Origin: CALAGB01 sp963713965
Lineage (GTDB): Bacteria > Chloroflexota > Chloroflexia > Thermomicrobiales > Thermomicrobiaceae
DNA length: 64,000 nucleotides
Direction of reading: 5' to 3'
NCBI GenBank assembly: GCA_963713965.1
Contig: OY970217.1
Coordinates: forward strand, 682,001 to 746,000
The notes below the pieces were generated by a model. That model worked only from the letters and a program-made list of their open reading frames with translations. It was not told the DNA's origin and ran no database searches. Positions 44,082 through 53,500 of the stretch are shown one piece after another (position 1 is the first letter of the stretch; each line of letters starts with the position of its first letter). The position numbers were made by a program, and so were the translations under genes.

Positions 44082-46217
44082 TTACGATGAACCCGCCACC
44101 AGGTTCGCGATGAGCATGGCGTAGTAATTGGCGCCGACGGGGCGCAGGTGGATACCGTCATCCCAGAAGAGTTCGGGGTGATTCACGGTTGCGTCGTGCC
44201 AATCCAGGAGCGACGCATTCGAATAGCGAGAGACCCCAGCCGCAATGATGTCATTGTTCGGGGATTCCCAAGCCCGAGAGACACGCAGATTCACGAAGAT
44301 CACGTGGCGCTGGTCGCCGATGACCGACATGACTTGATCGAATTGATCGGAGGTCATCGGGCCGTTGTTGCCGATATCAAGCACAACGACCTGACGAAGC
44401 TGCCCCGAATTGATGCGCGATTGCAAGATCTGAATCGCTTCCGAGACTTGCAGGCCGACCTTTGCATCAAGATCTAGATTGGGGATGTCGCTCACCAACT
44501 CGTCCGCCGCACCGAGCATTACGGAGTCACCGACGGCAGTGACCGTCGGGGCCGATGCGTAGCTAGCTGCGACGGTCGGCGTTGGTTCGGGAGGCTCGGA
44601 TGGTACCGGAGTCGGAACCATGGTCGGGACCGGAGTTGTGGTCTCGGTCACTTCCTTAGTGACCTGAGCGACAGCAGTCGCTGTCTGAGTTGGAATCGGT
44701 GTCGGTGTCGGTGTCGGAGCCAGGACGACTGGCGCGGTAGGCGCCGGCCCTGGAGTCGGTGTTGGAAGCCCGGTTGGAACAGGTGGCGGCGGACTGGCAA
44801 CGATGTGGACTTCCTGGACGCTGAGGTATGACGGCGGAGAATCAGGTTGAGCCCGCACCACTGCTACACCCAGCGTGACGGCGCATATCGCCATTGCCCC
44901 GCTCGCTCCGAACCAGCGAAGCCGAACAAGTCGCGGCAGATCCGACCGAGAACGGCGAAACGCCCGCCAGGCGCGACCAACTTGTCCACTGCGGAACGGT
45001 GTTTCGACCAGACGAAACGAGATCTCAACGAACACCAGAGTCAGCGCCACGCGCAGCAGGAACAGAGGAAATCCAGAGAGTGAAACATCAAGGCCGGGCC
45101 GCGTCACCATGTAGACCGGCCAATGCCAGAGATAGATCCCGTATGAGCGGAGTCCGATCCATCGCAGTGGCGCGCAGCCCAAGGCCGGCGACAGAATTGT
45201 TGACCTCGGGTGAACCACCACGGCGATCACTGCGGCCGTGGCCAGTGCAACGAGCAAGAACCCGCCCCGATAGAGAGTGGGATCGTATTCACCCAGCCGC
45301 CAGAACGCCGTCGCTACTCCGATCAGCCCCAGTAGACCGACCACTTCCAAGAAGATTGCAGCGCGACGATCCGGTCCAATCCAGGCAGCCGCACGCAAGA
45401 CCCACCGGTTGGAGAACTTCCGAGTAGAGCCAGGCTGCCAGAGAAACGCGAGCGCGGCGCCGATGAGAAGCTCCGCCGCTCGTGTGTCCGTACCGTAATA
45501 GATGCGTGACGGGTCGACTCCTGGTTGAAACAGGACGGCCATCAACACCGAAGACCCAATCGCGCCGCACAGGACGACAATCGCCAGCTTTCTCTCGCGG
45601 AGTCGACTGATACCCAGAGCGAACAAGGGCGGCCAAACGAGATAGAACTGCTCTTCAATTGCCAGCGACCACACATGCTTTAGGAGTGAAGGTCGTCCGA
45701 TCTCCTCGAAATACGACTTGTGATCGAATACCAGCCACCAGTTCATGACGTACAGAGCGGCGGCAACGGTGTCCGCCCGAAGCTGCGTGACTTGCTGTGG
45801 CAGGAAGATGACCGCGTAACCAAGCGTCGCAACCAGGAGCAGAAAGAGTGCAGGGAGGAGTCTCCGCGCGCGACGGATCCAGAACGTTTTCAGATCAATT
45901 CGACCACTTGCACGGAACTCGGACAGGAGGAGCGACGTAATCAAGTAACCGCTGAGGACGAAGAAGACCTCAACGCCCAGGAAGCCACCGGGAAGCAGGT
46001 TCACGTTAGAGTGGTAAACGAGCACCGCGAGCACCGCGATAGCCCTCAGCCCGTCAAGTGCCGGAACGTAGGGTAGTCGCGGACCTGTCCGGTGTTGTGA
46101 CCCACCGGTCACATCGCCAGCCGCGAAGTAACGATTCCAGAACGTCGCGGACGCGGCGTCGGCACGGATTAACGTCTCCGTGGACCGGCTCAATTCTTCC
46201 CCACCCGCCATGTTCAT
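44082..46217 (-). CDS. Acyltransferase-3 membrane protein fused to SGNH hydrolase domain (OafB-like)
   Basis: This 711-residue enzyme probably O-acetylates a surface polysaccharide. The membrane acyltransferase-3 domain (about residues 47-430, ten or more helices) opens with YVPALDGLRAIAVLAVLVYH, the catalytic-histidine region, then GVEVFFVLSGYLITSLLL and SLAIEEQFYLVWP. A Thr-Pro-rich linker of about 85 residues (480-555) leads to an extracellular SGNH domain: AVGDSVMLGA gives the serine, IGNNGPM the block III Asn, and DGIHLRPVGA the Asp-x-x-His. The same order is found in OafB/OatA proteins. The start has GAGG 5 bases upstream. Confidence 0.9.
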   Translation of the reverse strand: MNMAGGEELSRSTETLIRADAASATFWNRYFAAGDVTGGSQHRTGPRLPYVPALDGLRAIAVLAVLVYHSNVNLLPGGFLGVEVFFVLSGYLITSLLLSEFRASGRIDLKTFWIRRARRLLPALFLLLVATLGYAVIFLPQQVTQLRADTVAAALYVMNWWLVFDHKSYFEEIGRPSLLKHVWSLAIEEQFYLVWPPLFALGISRLRERKLAIVVLCGAIGSSVLMAVLFQPGVDPSRIYYGTDTRAAELLIGAALAFLWQPGSTRKFSNRWVLRAAAWIGPDRRAAIFLEVVGLLGLIGVATAFWRLGEYDPTLYRGGFLLVALATAAVIAVVVHPRSTILSPALGCAPLRWIGLRSYGIYLWHWPVYMVTRPGLDVSLSGFPLFLLRVALTLVFVEISFRLVETPFRSGQVGRAWRAFRRSRSDLPRLVRLRWFGASGAMAICAVTLGVAVVRAQPDSPPSYLSVQEVHIVASPPPPVPTGLPTPTPGPAPTAPVVLAPTPTPTPIPTQTATAVAQVTKEVTETTTPVPTMVPTPVPSEPPEPTPTVAASYASAPTVTAVGDSVMLGAADELVSDIPNLDLDAKVGLQVSEAIQILQSRINSGQLRQVVVLDIGNNGPMTSDQFDQVMSVIGDQRHVIFVNLRVSRAWESPNNDIIAAGVSRYSNASLLDWHDATVNHPELFWDDGIHLRPVGANYYAMLIANLVAGSS

Positions 46218-46770
46218 CCGGACCTCGCGCTCTTGACAGGGTTCTCGGTCGTGTAGGTGGTTATCAAGTCAAATTCCCGCAGTCCAGAATTCCACCCTAA
46301 TCATCCACCAAAACGCCATGGAATGTCATCGAGCAGTCCGGATTCACGCCCCTTTCGCTCAGGACACAAGTAGAACGCATCCGTCGACAAGCGGGTTACC
46401 CGCCGACCCGACCCAATCTCGCGGAAAACCCCTCAATCTGCAGATTCGCGATCGCGGGCATATTCCCGTTCCAGAATACCAGTGTGCCGCAAGTGCCGCG
46501 ATCGCGAATCTGGTCTATACACCGTTAATGCCGCATGAACGTACAGTTGCTCCACAGACGCCGCGACCCGATTCATACAAAAATGCGCGTGCTTCCCTGA
46601 TCAAAGTATTCCGTGACGACGATCAATGGCGGCGAATATTGATGCAATCGGTTCACGTATCGATTGCGCCGTGGAACGATTTCATGGAAGATGTAGATGC
46701 GACATCCGCCGACGTTTTCCGAATGTGCAGATCGCTGGTGGTCTGGGCTTGAGTGCGCCCTGGAGGAACC
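46218..46770. other. Intergenic region with a long inverted repeat
   Basis: A rightward open frame (46318-46752) has no recognisable domain and reads as non-coding. It is crossed by the 17-base inverted repeat listed separately. Promoters for the divergent acyltransferase and repeat-protein genes must lie here but were not defined. Confidence 0.45.
46441..46512. repeat. Perfect 17-base inverted repeat
   Basis: CAGATTCGCGATCGCGG (46441-46457) and CCGCGATCGCGAATCTG (46496-46512) are exact reverse complements separated by 38 bases. Each arm itself contains the palindrome CGCGATCGCG. It lies between two divergent envelope genes. Confidence 0.9.
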
Positions 46771-48342
46771 ATGAAACGATTGATACGGTTGTCAGCGTCG
46801 ATCGCCATCTTGCTGTCCCTCGTCGCCGCCTACTCGCTAATTGGGTCGACCGCGTCGGCTGATTCCAACACGGCGTTTCCCGTATTCGATGGATTGACGC
46901 CTGCTCCGTTCACCACCGTGGCGCCCGGCACGATCTCCGTCGCGGCCCATGCGCAATCGGACGTCGCCTTGTCGAACGTGACGCTGATGCTCAACGGATC
47001 CCAGATTGCCGAGACAGGCAACGGCTCGTCCAATTCAGTCACCGTGTCTCAGCCACAGCTGCTGTCAGCCGGGACCTACACCGCGACAGCCGCCGCAACG
47101 GACGCTGATGGTAAGCAATTCAAAGCGCAATGGGACTTCGTGGTTTCGAGCGACGCCAACGAATCAGAATGGTTCACCGCTTCCGGGCAACCCAAAGCGG
47201 ACCAGATCAACGCCACGATTCGCTCGCTCGTCGAAGCGTTCCGCTGGCATCTCTATGGACTCTCCTGGGACGGCTCCAATCATCCGGATCTGCCAACTCA
47301 CGTTGGACTTGCAGGAACAGGCGATCCGCTGTCGCCGTGGGTCACTGGCACGACCTTCGATCAGTCGAACACCAACGCGACCCTGCGCTCGTTGGTGGAA
47401 GCCTTCCGCTGGCACTTCTGGGGTATCAGCTGGGACGGCTCGGACCATCCAGACATCCCGACCCATGCCAGCACGGTCCAGGGACCGCAGAGTATCGACC
47501 CGTGGTTCGACACAAACGGCAATCCCATTCCAGACAACATCTCGGCCACACTGCGCTCACTGGTCGAATCGTTCCGCTGGCACTTCTGGGGCTATTCCTG
47601 GGACGGCAGCCGACATCCGGACCTGCCGACACACGCCGAGTACCTGAACGATAACTCGAACCAGCCGACGCCACCGACAGACGAGGGAACGCCATCTCCG
47701 ACCGAGACAACGCCGTCCGGCACCCCGACAACCGGACCGGACGATGGGAATCCGCTCGAGGCATCGACCGTCTACCAATCTCCGTTGACGAGCGTGGCGT
47801 CTTTTTCGGCGCCATCAGGCGCCTCAGGCGGCGCGGTCGCGGATGGCTACACGATCACATTACCGCCGGGAGTCGCCGATGGCGCGACCAGTGGCACCGC
47901 CAATTATGGTGATGCGTCCTATAGCCTGGATCTCAAGAAGTTGACAACGGACGGCAACTCCACCTCGTGTCTTGTCTACCGAGCGACACAAAGCGGAGCG
48001 AGCGGCGCCTACTACCAGTACTGTCTGCTTTACAGCGGAGACTCGTTGGTCGGAGTGCAAGCGGTCCTCATAACCGCGGACAATATTTCGTCATCCACCA
48101 ACGTCAATACGGTGGCCGGTTTCCAGCTCGATCCACCAGTTTCGGCGATGGATTGGCACAATTTGAAGGTCATCGCCAAGGGAAATCAATTCTGGTTCTA
48201 CTTTGACGATCAGTACCAGGGAATGGCGACGTTCTCGGGCCCGTCGTCAGGAACCATCGGGTTCTCCGCCTACAACCTCGACACGGACGTCACCCAGACG
48301 TTCGAGTACGCCAACCTCACGGTCAAGAGCCTGCAACCCTGA
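46771..48342 (+). CDS. Secreted protein with three Trp/His-rich repeats and a LamG-like C-terminus
   Basis: No named function. The 523-residue protein starts at the ATG at 46771 (GGAGG 5 bases upstream) with a signal peptide to about residue 30. An Ig-like domain (about 35-130) is followed by three tandem repeats starting near residues 147, 202 and 258, each of the form ATLRSLVEAFRWHFWG then SWDGSDHPDIPTHA, spaced about 55 residues. A Thr/Pro-rich linker (about 295-325) leads to a C-terminal concanavalin/DUF1080-like beta-sandwich (WHNLKVIAKGNQFWFYFDD). The repeats suggest a binding module for a glycan or the cell wall. A strong hairpin terminator follows. Confidence 0.82.
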   Translation: MKRLIRLSASIAILLSLVAAYSLIGSTASADSNTAFPVFDGLTPAPFTTVAPGTISVAAHAQSDVALSNVTLMLNGSQIAETGNGSSNSVTVSQPQLLSAGTYTATAAATDADGKQFKAQWDFVVSSDANESEWFTASGQPKADQINATIRSLVEAFRWHLYGLSWDGSNHPDLPTHVGLAGTGDPLSPWVTGTTFDQSNTNATLRSLVEAFRWHFWGISWDGSDHPDIPTHASTVQGPQSIDPWFDTNGNPIPDNISATLRSLVESFRWHFWGYSWDGSRHPDLPTHAEYLNDNSNQPTPPTDEGTPSPTETTPSGTPTTGPDDGNPLEASTVYQSPLTSVASFSAPSGASGGAVADGYTITLPPGVADGATSGTANYGDASYSLDLKKLTTDGNSTSCLVYRATQSGASGAYYQYCLLYSGDSLVGVQAVLITADNISSSTNVNTVAGFQLDPPVSAMDWHNLKVIAKGNQFWFYFDDQYQGMATFSGPSSGTIGFSAYNLDTDVTQTFEYANLTVKSLQP

Positions 48343-48352
48343 TCGGATGCGA

Positions 48353-48386
48353 GAAGGGTCCGTGGAGATCACTCCACGGACCCTTC
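48353..48386. terminator. Bidirectional terminator between convergent genes
   Basis: A perfect 15-base-pair stem GAAGGGTCCGTGGAG/CTCCACGGACCCTTC with loop ATCA lies 11 bases after the repeat protein stop and 39 bases from the gnd stop. T-runs are lacking on both sides. Confidence 0.75.
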
Positions 48387-48424
48387 GTCCTCGTCGATTT
48401 CGGGCTATGAAAGCGTCGGTAGTC

Positions 48425-49447
48425 TCAGCTTTCGGTGTGCCGTTCGACGTGCCCACCGAACTGAAAGCGCATCGCGGAGAGAACCTTGTTCGCGAAGTCG
48501 GCGTTGCCACGTGAGCTGAACCGATCGAACAGGGCCGCGCTGAGGACATTTGCCGGGACACCTTCTTCGACAGCGGCTTGAATCGTCCAGCGCCCCTCTC
48601 CGGAGTCAGACACGCGCCCAGCGAAGTTGCCGAGATCCGGGCTCTCGAGCAGCGCGCTGGCCGTCAAATCCAGCAGCCACGAGCCGATGACGCTTCCTCG
48701 ACGCCAGAGCTCGGTGACGTCCGCCAGGTTGAAATCGTATTGATAGTGCTCCGGATTTCGCAGAGGAGCGGTTTCGGCGTCGGCGAGTCTGGAGCGAGAA
48801 CCAGCGTCAGCGTTGTGCAGGATGTTCAAGCCCTCAGCATACGCCGCCATCACGCCGTACTCGATGCCGTTGTGGACCATCTTGACGAAGTGACCAGCGC
48901 CATTCGGTCCGCAGTGCAAGTACCCGTACTCGGCGGTGCCGCCGACATTTTCTCTGCCTTGCGTGCGAGTAGTGGCCTCCACACCTGGAGCCAGCGAGCG
49001 AAAGATTGGATCTAGATGTTGGACGACGTCGGTCTCTCCACCGATCATCAGGCAGTAGCCGCGCTCGAGTCCCCAGACTCCGCCGCTCGTTCCAACATCA
49101 ACGTAGTGAATCTTCTTCTCTCGCAATGACGCGGCCCGGCGCAGGTCGTCAAGATAGTAAGAATTGCCGCCGTCGATCAGAATGTCGTCTTCAGAGAGCA
49201 GAGGCAGCAACTCATCGATCTGGTCGTCGACCGCGGCTGCCGGAACCATCATCCAGATGGCGCGAGGTCGTGAGAGCTTGCTGACTAACTCTTCGAGTGT
49301 GGTCGCGGCCATTCCGCCATGTTCTTCGGCAAACTCAGTTGCCCGCGCGACAGTGCGGTTGAAGACGACCACGTCCTGTTCCTTGCGCAATAGTCGCTGG
49401 GCCATAAAGGCCCCCATACGACCCAATCCAATCAGCCCAAGCTGCAT
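48425..49447 (-). CDS. gnd: 6-phosphogluconate dehydrogenase, decarboxylating, short (YqeC/GndA-like) type
   Basis: The enzyme oxidises 6-phosphogluconate to ribulose 5-phosphate and CO2 with NAD(P)+. The 340-residue length marks the short type that lacks the extended C-terminal dimer helices of the E. coli enzyme. The dinucleotide fold LGLIGLGRMGAFMAQRL is at the N-terminus; ILIDGGNSYY, DVGTSGGVWGLERGYCLMIGG and GHFVKMVHNGIEYG carry substrate and catalytic residues (Lys and Asn). AAAGGAG precedes the ATG. No other pentose-phosphate gene is adjacent. Confidence 0.93.
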   Translation of the reverse strand: MQLGLIGLGRMGAFMAQRLLRKEQDVVVFNRTVARATEFAEEHGGMAATTLEELVSKLSRPRAIWMMVPAAAVDDQIDELLPLLSEDDILIDGGNSYYLDDLRRAASLREKKIHYVDVGTSGGVWGLERGYCLMIGGETDVVQHLDPIFRSLAPGVEATTRTQGRENVGGTAEYGYLHCGPNGAGHFVKMVHNGIEYGVMAAYAEGLNILHNADAGSRSRLADAETAPLRNPEHYQYDFNLADVTELWRRGSVIGSWLLDLTASALLESPDLGNFAGRVSDSGEGRWTIQAAVEEGVPANVLSAALFDRFSSRGNADFANKVLSAMRFQFGGHVERHTES

Positions 49448-49784
49448 TCAGCGGCTCCTTTCAGTCCGGTAGTCTTCACGACGGCGCAAGAGGGCGGCCG
49501 ATCATGAGATGGCGTTCAGCATCGACGTCCAAGGCAATCGCGTCAACTGCTACCGTTCATTCGAATACCAAGTCGCGCAATCCGCTGGCCCAGCGTCACC
49601 ACTGAACGCCAATTCTGTATCCATCGAATAACGTTCGGCGTCTTTGTGATGAGAACACGTGGAATGGTCCGTGCCTGATGTAGTCGAAAGTCCGGAGGCA
49701 ATCCGTTTGCGTCAGCAAAGCGGGATCTCGATAATCCAGGTGTGGTCCGCGCTGTCATTCCGCTGAATCGGAGCAGTATCCCCG
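49448..49784. other. Divergent intergenic region
   Basis: It separates gnd from the kinase gene. TTGCGT (49707-49712), 17 bases and GATAAT (49730-49735) are a possible rightward promoter; nothing else was recognised. Confidence 0.4.
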
Positions 49785-52250
49785 ATGTCCATGGAAGGCC
49801 GCCGTGTCGGCAGCTATCAAATTGAGTCACTGCTTGCCGTTGGCGTCAGCGGAACGGTCTATCGAGCAGCGCGCACGGATGGAGACCACTTCGGGGCTTT
49901 GAAGGTCATCAACCTCAAGCGTCTGAGAGTTTCAGACCGAGGTCAATTCATGCAGAAGATGAACGCTATCAGGTCCTTACGTCACCCGAACATCGTTGAA
50001 ATCGATGAGGTCGGGGACGTGAATGGCCAAGTATACGTGGCGATGGAACTGCTCGAACACGGTTCGCTCCGAACGTTGATGGACCGCGCACGTGGCACCG
50101 GACAACCACTCCCGCTCGGCATTGGCCTCCAAATCGTGAAACAAGCCGCTGAGGGGATCAGTTTCGCCCACGAAAATGGCGTCGTCCACAGCGACCTCAA
50201 ACCAGAGAACATGCTCCTCAAATCATCGACCGATTCTCCCACCAAAGCCCATTGGGTCGTCAAGATCTCCGACTTCGGGTTCGCTGGCGCCGAGCGACAT
50301 TCGAGCGACCGATGCGATGATTCCGAGGATCAATTTCAAATTTACGAAGCTCCGGAGCAGCGAACTGGAGGTGCCCCGAGCCCTCGCGGCGACGTCTTTG
50401 CTCTCGGAGCCATTTTCTACGAGGTCGTGACGTCGCGAAGACCGGAACTCGTCACGAACGATGCTGACGAAGAGAACCATCACGTTGTTACCGCTCCAAG
50501 AGACCTCAACCCAGCCATTTCGGGCGAATTGGACGCGGTGATAACACGCTGCCTCTCGCGAGATCCAGCAGACCGCTTCGCGAACGGCAGCGAGGTTGTT
50601 GCCGCAATCGCCGCCGCGGCAGGTTCCGCGTCGTCGGCAAGGAACGTCGGAGTTCCGATCGACGGCCAGCGATCGGCGACGCTGGAGGTCGACGCAATCG
50701 AGTATCGGTTGACGCTGACCCAAGGTGACGGCGCATCGATCGACCTTCATATTTCGAATCACAGCGACGACGCGGTCGACCTGCGTGTCGAGACGGAGTC
50801 AACCGAACTCGTTGCGTTCCCGGATCTTCCACGTCTCCTTAGGCTCGAAGTCGAGCAGCGCAAATCGATATCGGTCGCCGTGAGACTCGACGTAGATCAT
50901 CGACCGTTGCCTGGCGAATACCGTCTGTTGCTCCATGTGCGACCAACCGATCCCGATTCGACAGTAATCGAAGTCCCAATCTCGCTGATCGTCGAGCCCG
51001 AAATGACGACGCAACTCACGCTACAAGCGGTCGGCAGGGAGTCCGCAAGACGAGCGATCTATCACGCGATTGTGGACAACGAGAGCGATCGACTCGAGCA
51101 CGTGTCGCTGCATGCTCGCGATTGGAGCAATCGACTTCGGTTTCGCTTCAGTCCCGTGATGGTCGCCATCGAGCCGGGACGATCTCGAACCATCACTCTC
51201 GAGGTCTCCGACACGATCAGGCGAAACGATTCGGGTAGTGTCGGCTTCGAAGTGACCGCGCAGCCGTCCAACGGACCGGCTGTGACGTCCGTCGCGACCT
51301 TCAACCGATCAAGTAAGGAGTCATCTGGCGCGCGACGTGTATTGGTCGGGTTCGGTGCTCTCAGTACGATGGCAGCGGTCCTCGCCGTCGTACTGCTCGC
51401 CAGTTTCATGCGCGGTGGTTCATCGCACGCCATCGCCGAAACGCCGTCTCCGATCGCTGCTCAAACGCCAACGCCAATGCCGACGCAGGCCGTGGCCATA
51501 GTCCCTACGGTTCAACCCACGCCAACGGCCGTCCAGCCGACTCCCACATCAGCGCCAACCGCTACCCCACCGCCGACCGTCACCCCGACGACCGACGCTC
51601 CAATCGCCGTGAAGCAGGTCAAGACCGCCAAGGACGACGTGGCCCTTACGTTCTCGGTCGGAAACGATCCAACCTCGGCGGTTAAGGTAGAGAGCATCCT
51701 GACGTTGCTGAAATCGCGCAACGTCGTCGCGAGCTTCGGAATTTCCGGCGTTTGGGCGCAGGCTCACCCCGATCTGGTCCGACAAATCGTCGAAGACGGC
51801 AACCAGCTGATCAACGAGACGTACGACCACACCTCATTTACAGGAAGCAGTGCGCCAGATTCGGTCACATCGACCGCCGGGCGCGCGGAAGAACTGACTC
51901 GTGCCGACCAGATCTTCAAACAGATCACCGGCGAGAGCCCGGCCCCATTCTATCGGCCGCCCTACGGAGACATCGATTCCGGCCCGAATTCCAGCGTTGA
52001 GCGAGACGCCGCCACCGCCGGGTATTCCGTGGCTGTCCTGTGGTCAATCGACACCATGAGTTGGTCGTCGTCTCAGACCGTCGGGAAGATGATCGCTGCC
52101 GCCAGCAAGGCTAAACCGGGCGATATTATTCTGTTCAACATCGCTCCAGCCGGGGGCGACAAAGACGTCTCAGCTCTCCCCCAAATAATCGACAACCTTC
52201 ACGGCGCCGGATTAGCGTTCTTAACCGTGGCGGATCTGATGGGACGCTGA
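49785..52250 (+). CDS. Transmembrane Ser/Thr protein kinase with extracellular degenerate NodB deacetylase domain
   Basis: This 821-residue receptor-like protein has a Hanks kinase domain (about 9-285): VGVSGTVY loop, ALKVI lysine, VVHSDLKPEN catalytic loop, SDFGFAG and YEAPEQ. The aspartate, asparagine and DFG are kept, but HRD reads HSD and the helix-C glutamate aligns to lysine. A cytoplasmic beta-rich segment (about 300-510), one membrane helix (about 518-541) and a Thr-Pro linker (550-605) precede a NodB polysaccharide-deacetylase fold (615-820). There TFDDGP reads TFSVGN, the first metal histidine reads Glu (NETYDH), LLH reads LFN, while FYRPPYGDID is kept. It is probably a ligand-binding pseudoenzyme; the kinase may be active. 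Confidence 0.87.
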   Translation: MSMEGRRVGSYQIESLLAVGVSGTVYRAARTDGDHFGALKVINLKRLRVSDRGQFMQKMNAIRSLRHPNIVEIDEVGDVNGQVYVAMELLEHGSLRTLMDRARGTGQPLPLGIGLQIVKQAAEGISFAHENGVVHSDLKPENMLLKSSTDSPTKAHWVVKISDFGFAGAERHSSDRCDDSEDQFQIYEAPEQRTGGAPSPRGDVFALGAIFYEVVTSRRPELVTNDADEENHHVVTAPRDLNPAISGELDAVITRCLSRDPADRFANGSEVVAAIAAAAGSASSARNVGVPIDGQRSATLEVDAIEYRLTLTQGDGASIDLHISNHSDDAVDLRVETESTELVAFPDLPRLLRLEVEQRKSISVAVRLDVDHRPLPGEYRLLLHVRPTDPDSTVIEVPISLIVEPEMTTQLTLQAVGRESARRAIYHAIVDNESDRLEHVSLHARDWSNRLRFRFSPVMVAIEPGRSRTITLEVSDTIRRNDSGSVGFEVTAQPSNGPAVTSVATFNRSSKESSGARRVLVGFGALSTMAAVLAVVLLASFMRGGSSHAIAETPSPIAAQTPTPMPTQAVAIVPTVQPTPTAVQPTPTSAPTATPPPTVTPTTDAPIAVKQVKTAKDDVALTFSVGNDPTSAVKVESILTLLKSRNVVASFGISGVWAQAHPDLVRQIVEDGNQLINETYDHTSFTGSSAPDSVTSTAGRAEELTRADQIFKQITGESPAPFYRPPYGDIDSGPNSSVERDAATAGYSVAVLWSIDTMSWSSSQTVGKMIAAASKAKPGDIILFNIAPAGGDKDVSALPQIIDNLHGAGLAFLTVADLMGR

Positions 52251-52301
52251 GACTGACGTTGCCTCTGCGGACTGTATGAATCGGCCATGGTCGTCCTGGC
52301 G

Positions 52302-53273
52302 TCATTTCCCGCGGCTGATGATCCATACAGACGCGGCAATGATCGCGCCGCCTCCCATTGCCCCAAGCGTCACGTGCTCTCCGAGGAGGACCGCTCCGAA
52401 CAAGAGCGCCACCGGCGGTTCTAAGTAGACCCAGCTGCTCGCACGCCCAGCTTCGATGGTTGCGAGCGCGCGGATGTAGCAGAAGTACGCCAATACCGAA
52501 CAGACCAGCGCCAGATACAGAACGGCCAGCCATTGCCATGCATCGAGTCGTGTGACAGCCGTCAGCCCGCCGGTGACCATTGCCAGCACTATCAGCCCCG
52601 CCGTTCCGGAGATGGTCGTCCCCGCGGTCAGCGTCAGCGAGTCGAATCGCGCTCTCAGGTGTCGCAACAATGTCGAGTAAACGGCAAACAGCAGCGCGTC
52701 CGCGATGAGACACAGCGCTCCAAGAGCGAAGCCGCCGGACGAACTCAAGCCGATTGTTGATCCTCGCTGCACGACGATGATGCCGACTCCAGTCAGCCCC
52801 ACGAGCAGCGCGACGGCGTGGCTCGTCCTCAGCGCTTCACCAAGTCGCGCACGAGCGACAAACGCGGTCGCTACTGGGATCAATCCAACCACCAGGATTG
52901 ATGCGATTCCGGCGTTGGTGAGACGGACTCCCGTGTACTGGAGCCAGAAATAGGCGGCGATTCCGAGCTGCCCGAGGCCGACCAAGATCAGGAGATCGGA
53001 TCGACTCATCCACGTCAATGGCTTTGATCGACCGTCCGCACGGAGTCGCCTTCCCACGAGCACGGGGACAAAGAAGAGGCTCGCCAGCCCGAAGCGGAGC
53101 GCGGCGAGGACGGTCGGAGTCAGAACGGTCGTGCCCACCGAGCTTGTCGCCAACAGCGAACGGGCCGCGACGAACGACCCGCCCCAAACAACCATTGTGA
53201 ACCCGAGCAGGGAGTAGGCCATCGCGGTGTCACGGTCGCGCTCGACAGTCCCGGTCGATACGGTTGTCGTCAC
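52302..53273 (-). CDS. EamA-family (DMT) transporter
   Basis: This 323-residue membrane protein of the drug/metabolite transporter superfamily has ten hydrophobic helices in two EamA repeats (LGFTMVVWGGSFVAARSLL at the start; ALATIEAGRASSWVYLEPPVALLFG in the second repeat). Substrate is unknown. I prefer GTG at 53273 (GGGAG 8 bases upstream); TTG at 53291 is an alternative behind GAGG. The gene is convergent with the kinase gene 51 bases away. Confidence 0.88.
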   Translation of the reverse strand: MTTTVSTGTVERDRDTAMAYSLLGFTMVVWGGSFVAARSLLATSSVGTTVLTPTVLAALRFGLASLFFVPVLVGRRLRADGRSKPLTWMSRSDLLILVGLGQLGIAAYFWLQYTGVRLTNAGIASILVVGLIPVATAFVARARLGEALRTSHAVALLVGLTGVGIIVVQRGSTIGLSSSGGFALGALCLIADALLFAVYSTLLRHLRARFDSLTLTAGTTISGTAGLIVLAMVTGGLTAVTRLDAWQWLAVLYLALVCSVLAYFCYIRALATIEAGRASSWVYLEPPVALLFGAVLLGEHVTLGAMGGGAIIAASVWIISRGK

Positions 53274-53465
53274 GTGTTTACTCTCCCCCAACTGTCCTCA
53301 CGATCGGACGAATCAATGCAGCTCGGTCTGCGGAATCGTCAGGTGTCGATAGCCACTCACCTCGCGACGAATCCAAGATTTGTCGGCTCGTTTGTTCGAA
53401 TTGCCCGCCGATGCCTGGTTTTTGTACTTGATATCTAAGTTATCGACATTGATTCGCTGAATCTA

Positions 53466-53500
53466 GATGACGGGCCCACAATGTCATCCCTCTTTTTTTT
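53466..53500 (+). terminator. Orphan terminator-like hairpin with T8 tail
   Basis: GATGAC and GTCATC form a 6-base-pair stem around an 11-base GC-rich loop, followed by CC-TC and eight T residues (53493-53500). No rightward gene that it would end was identified. Confidence 0.45.

Noticed and set aside
46318..46752. 145-codon rightward frame before the triple-repeat protein
   Set aside because: No ribosome site, no domain, and it crosses a long perfect inverted repeat; read as non-coding.
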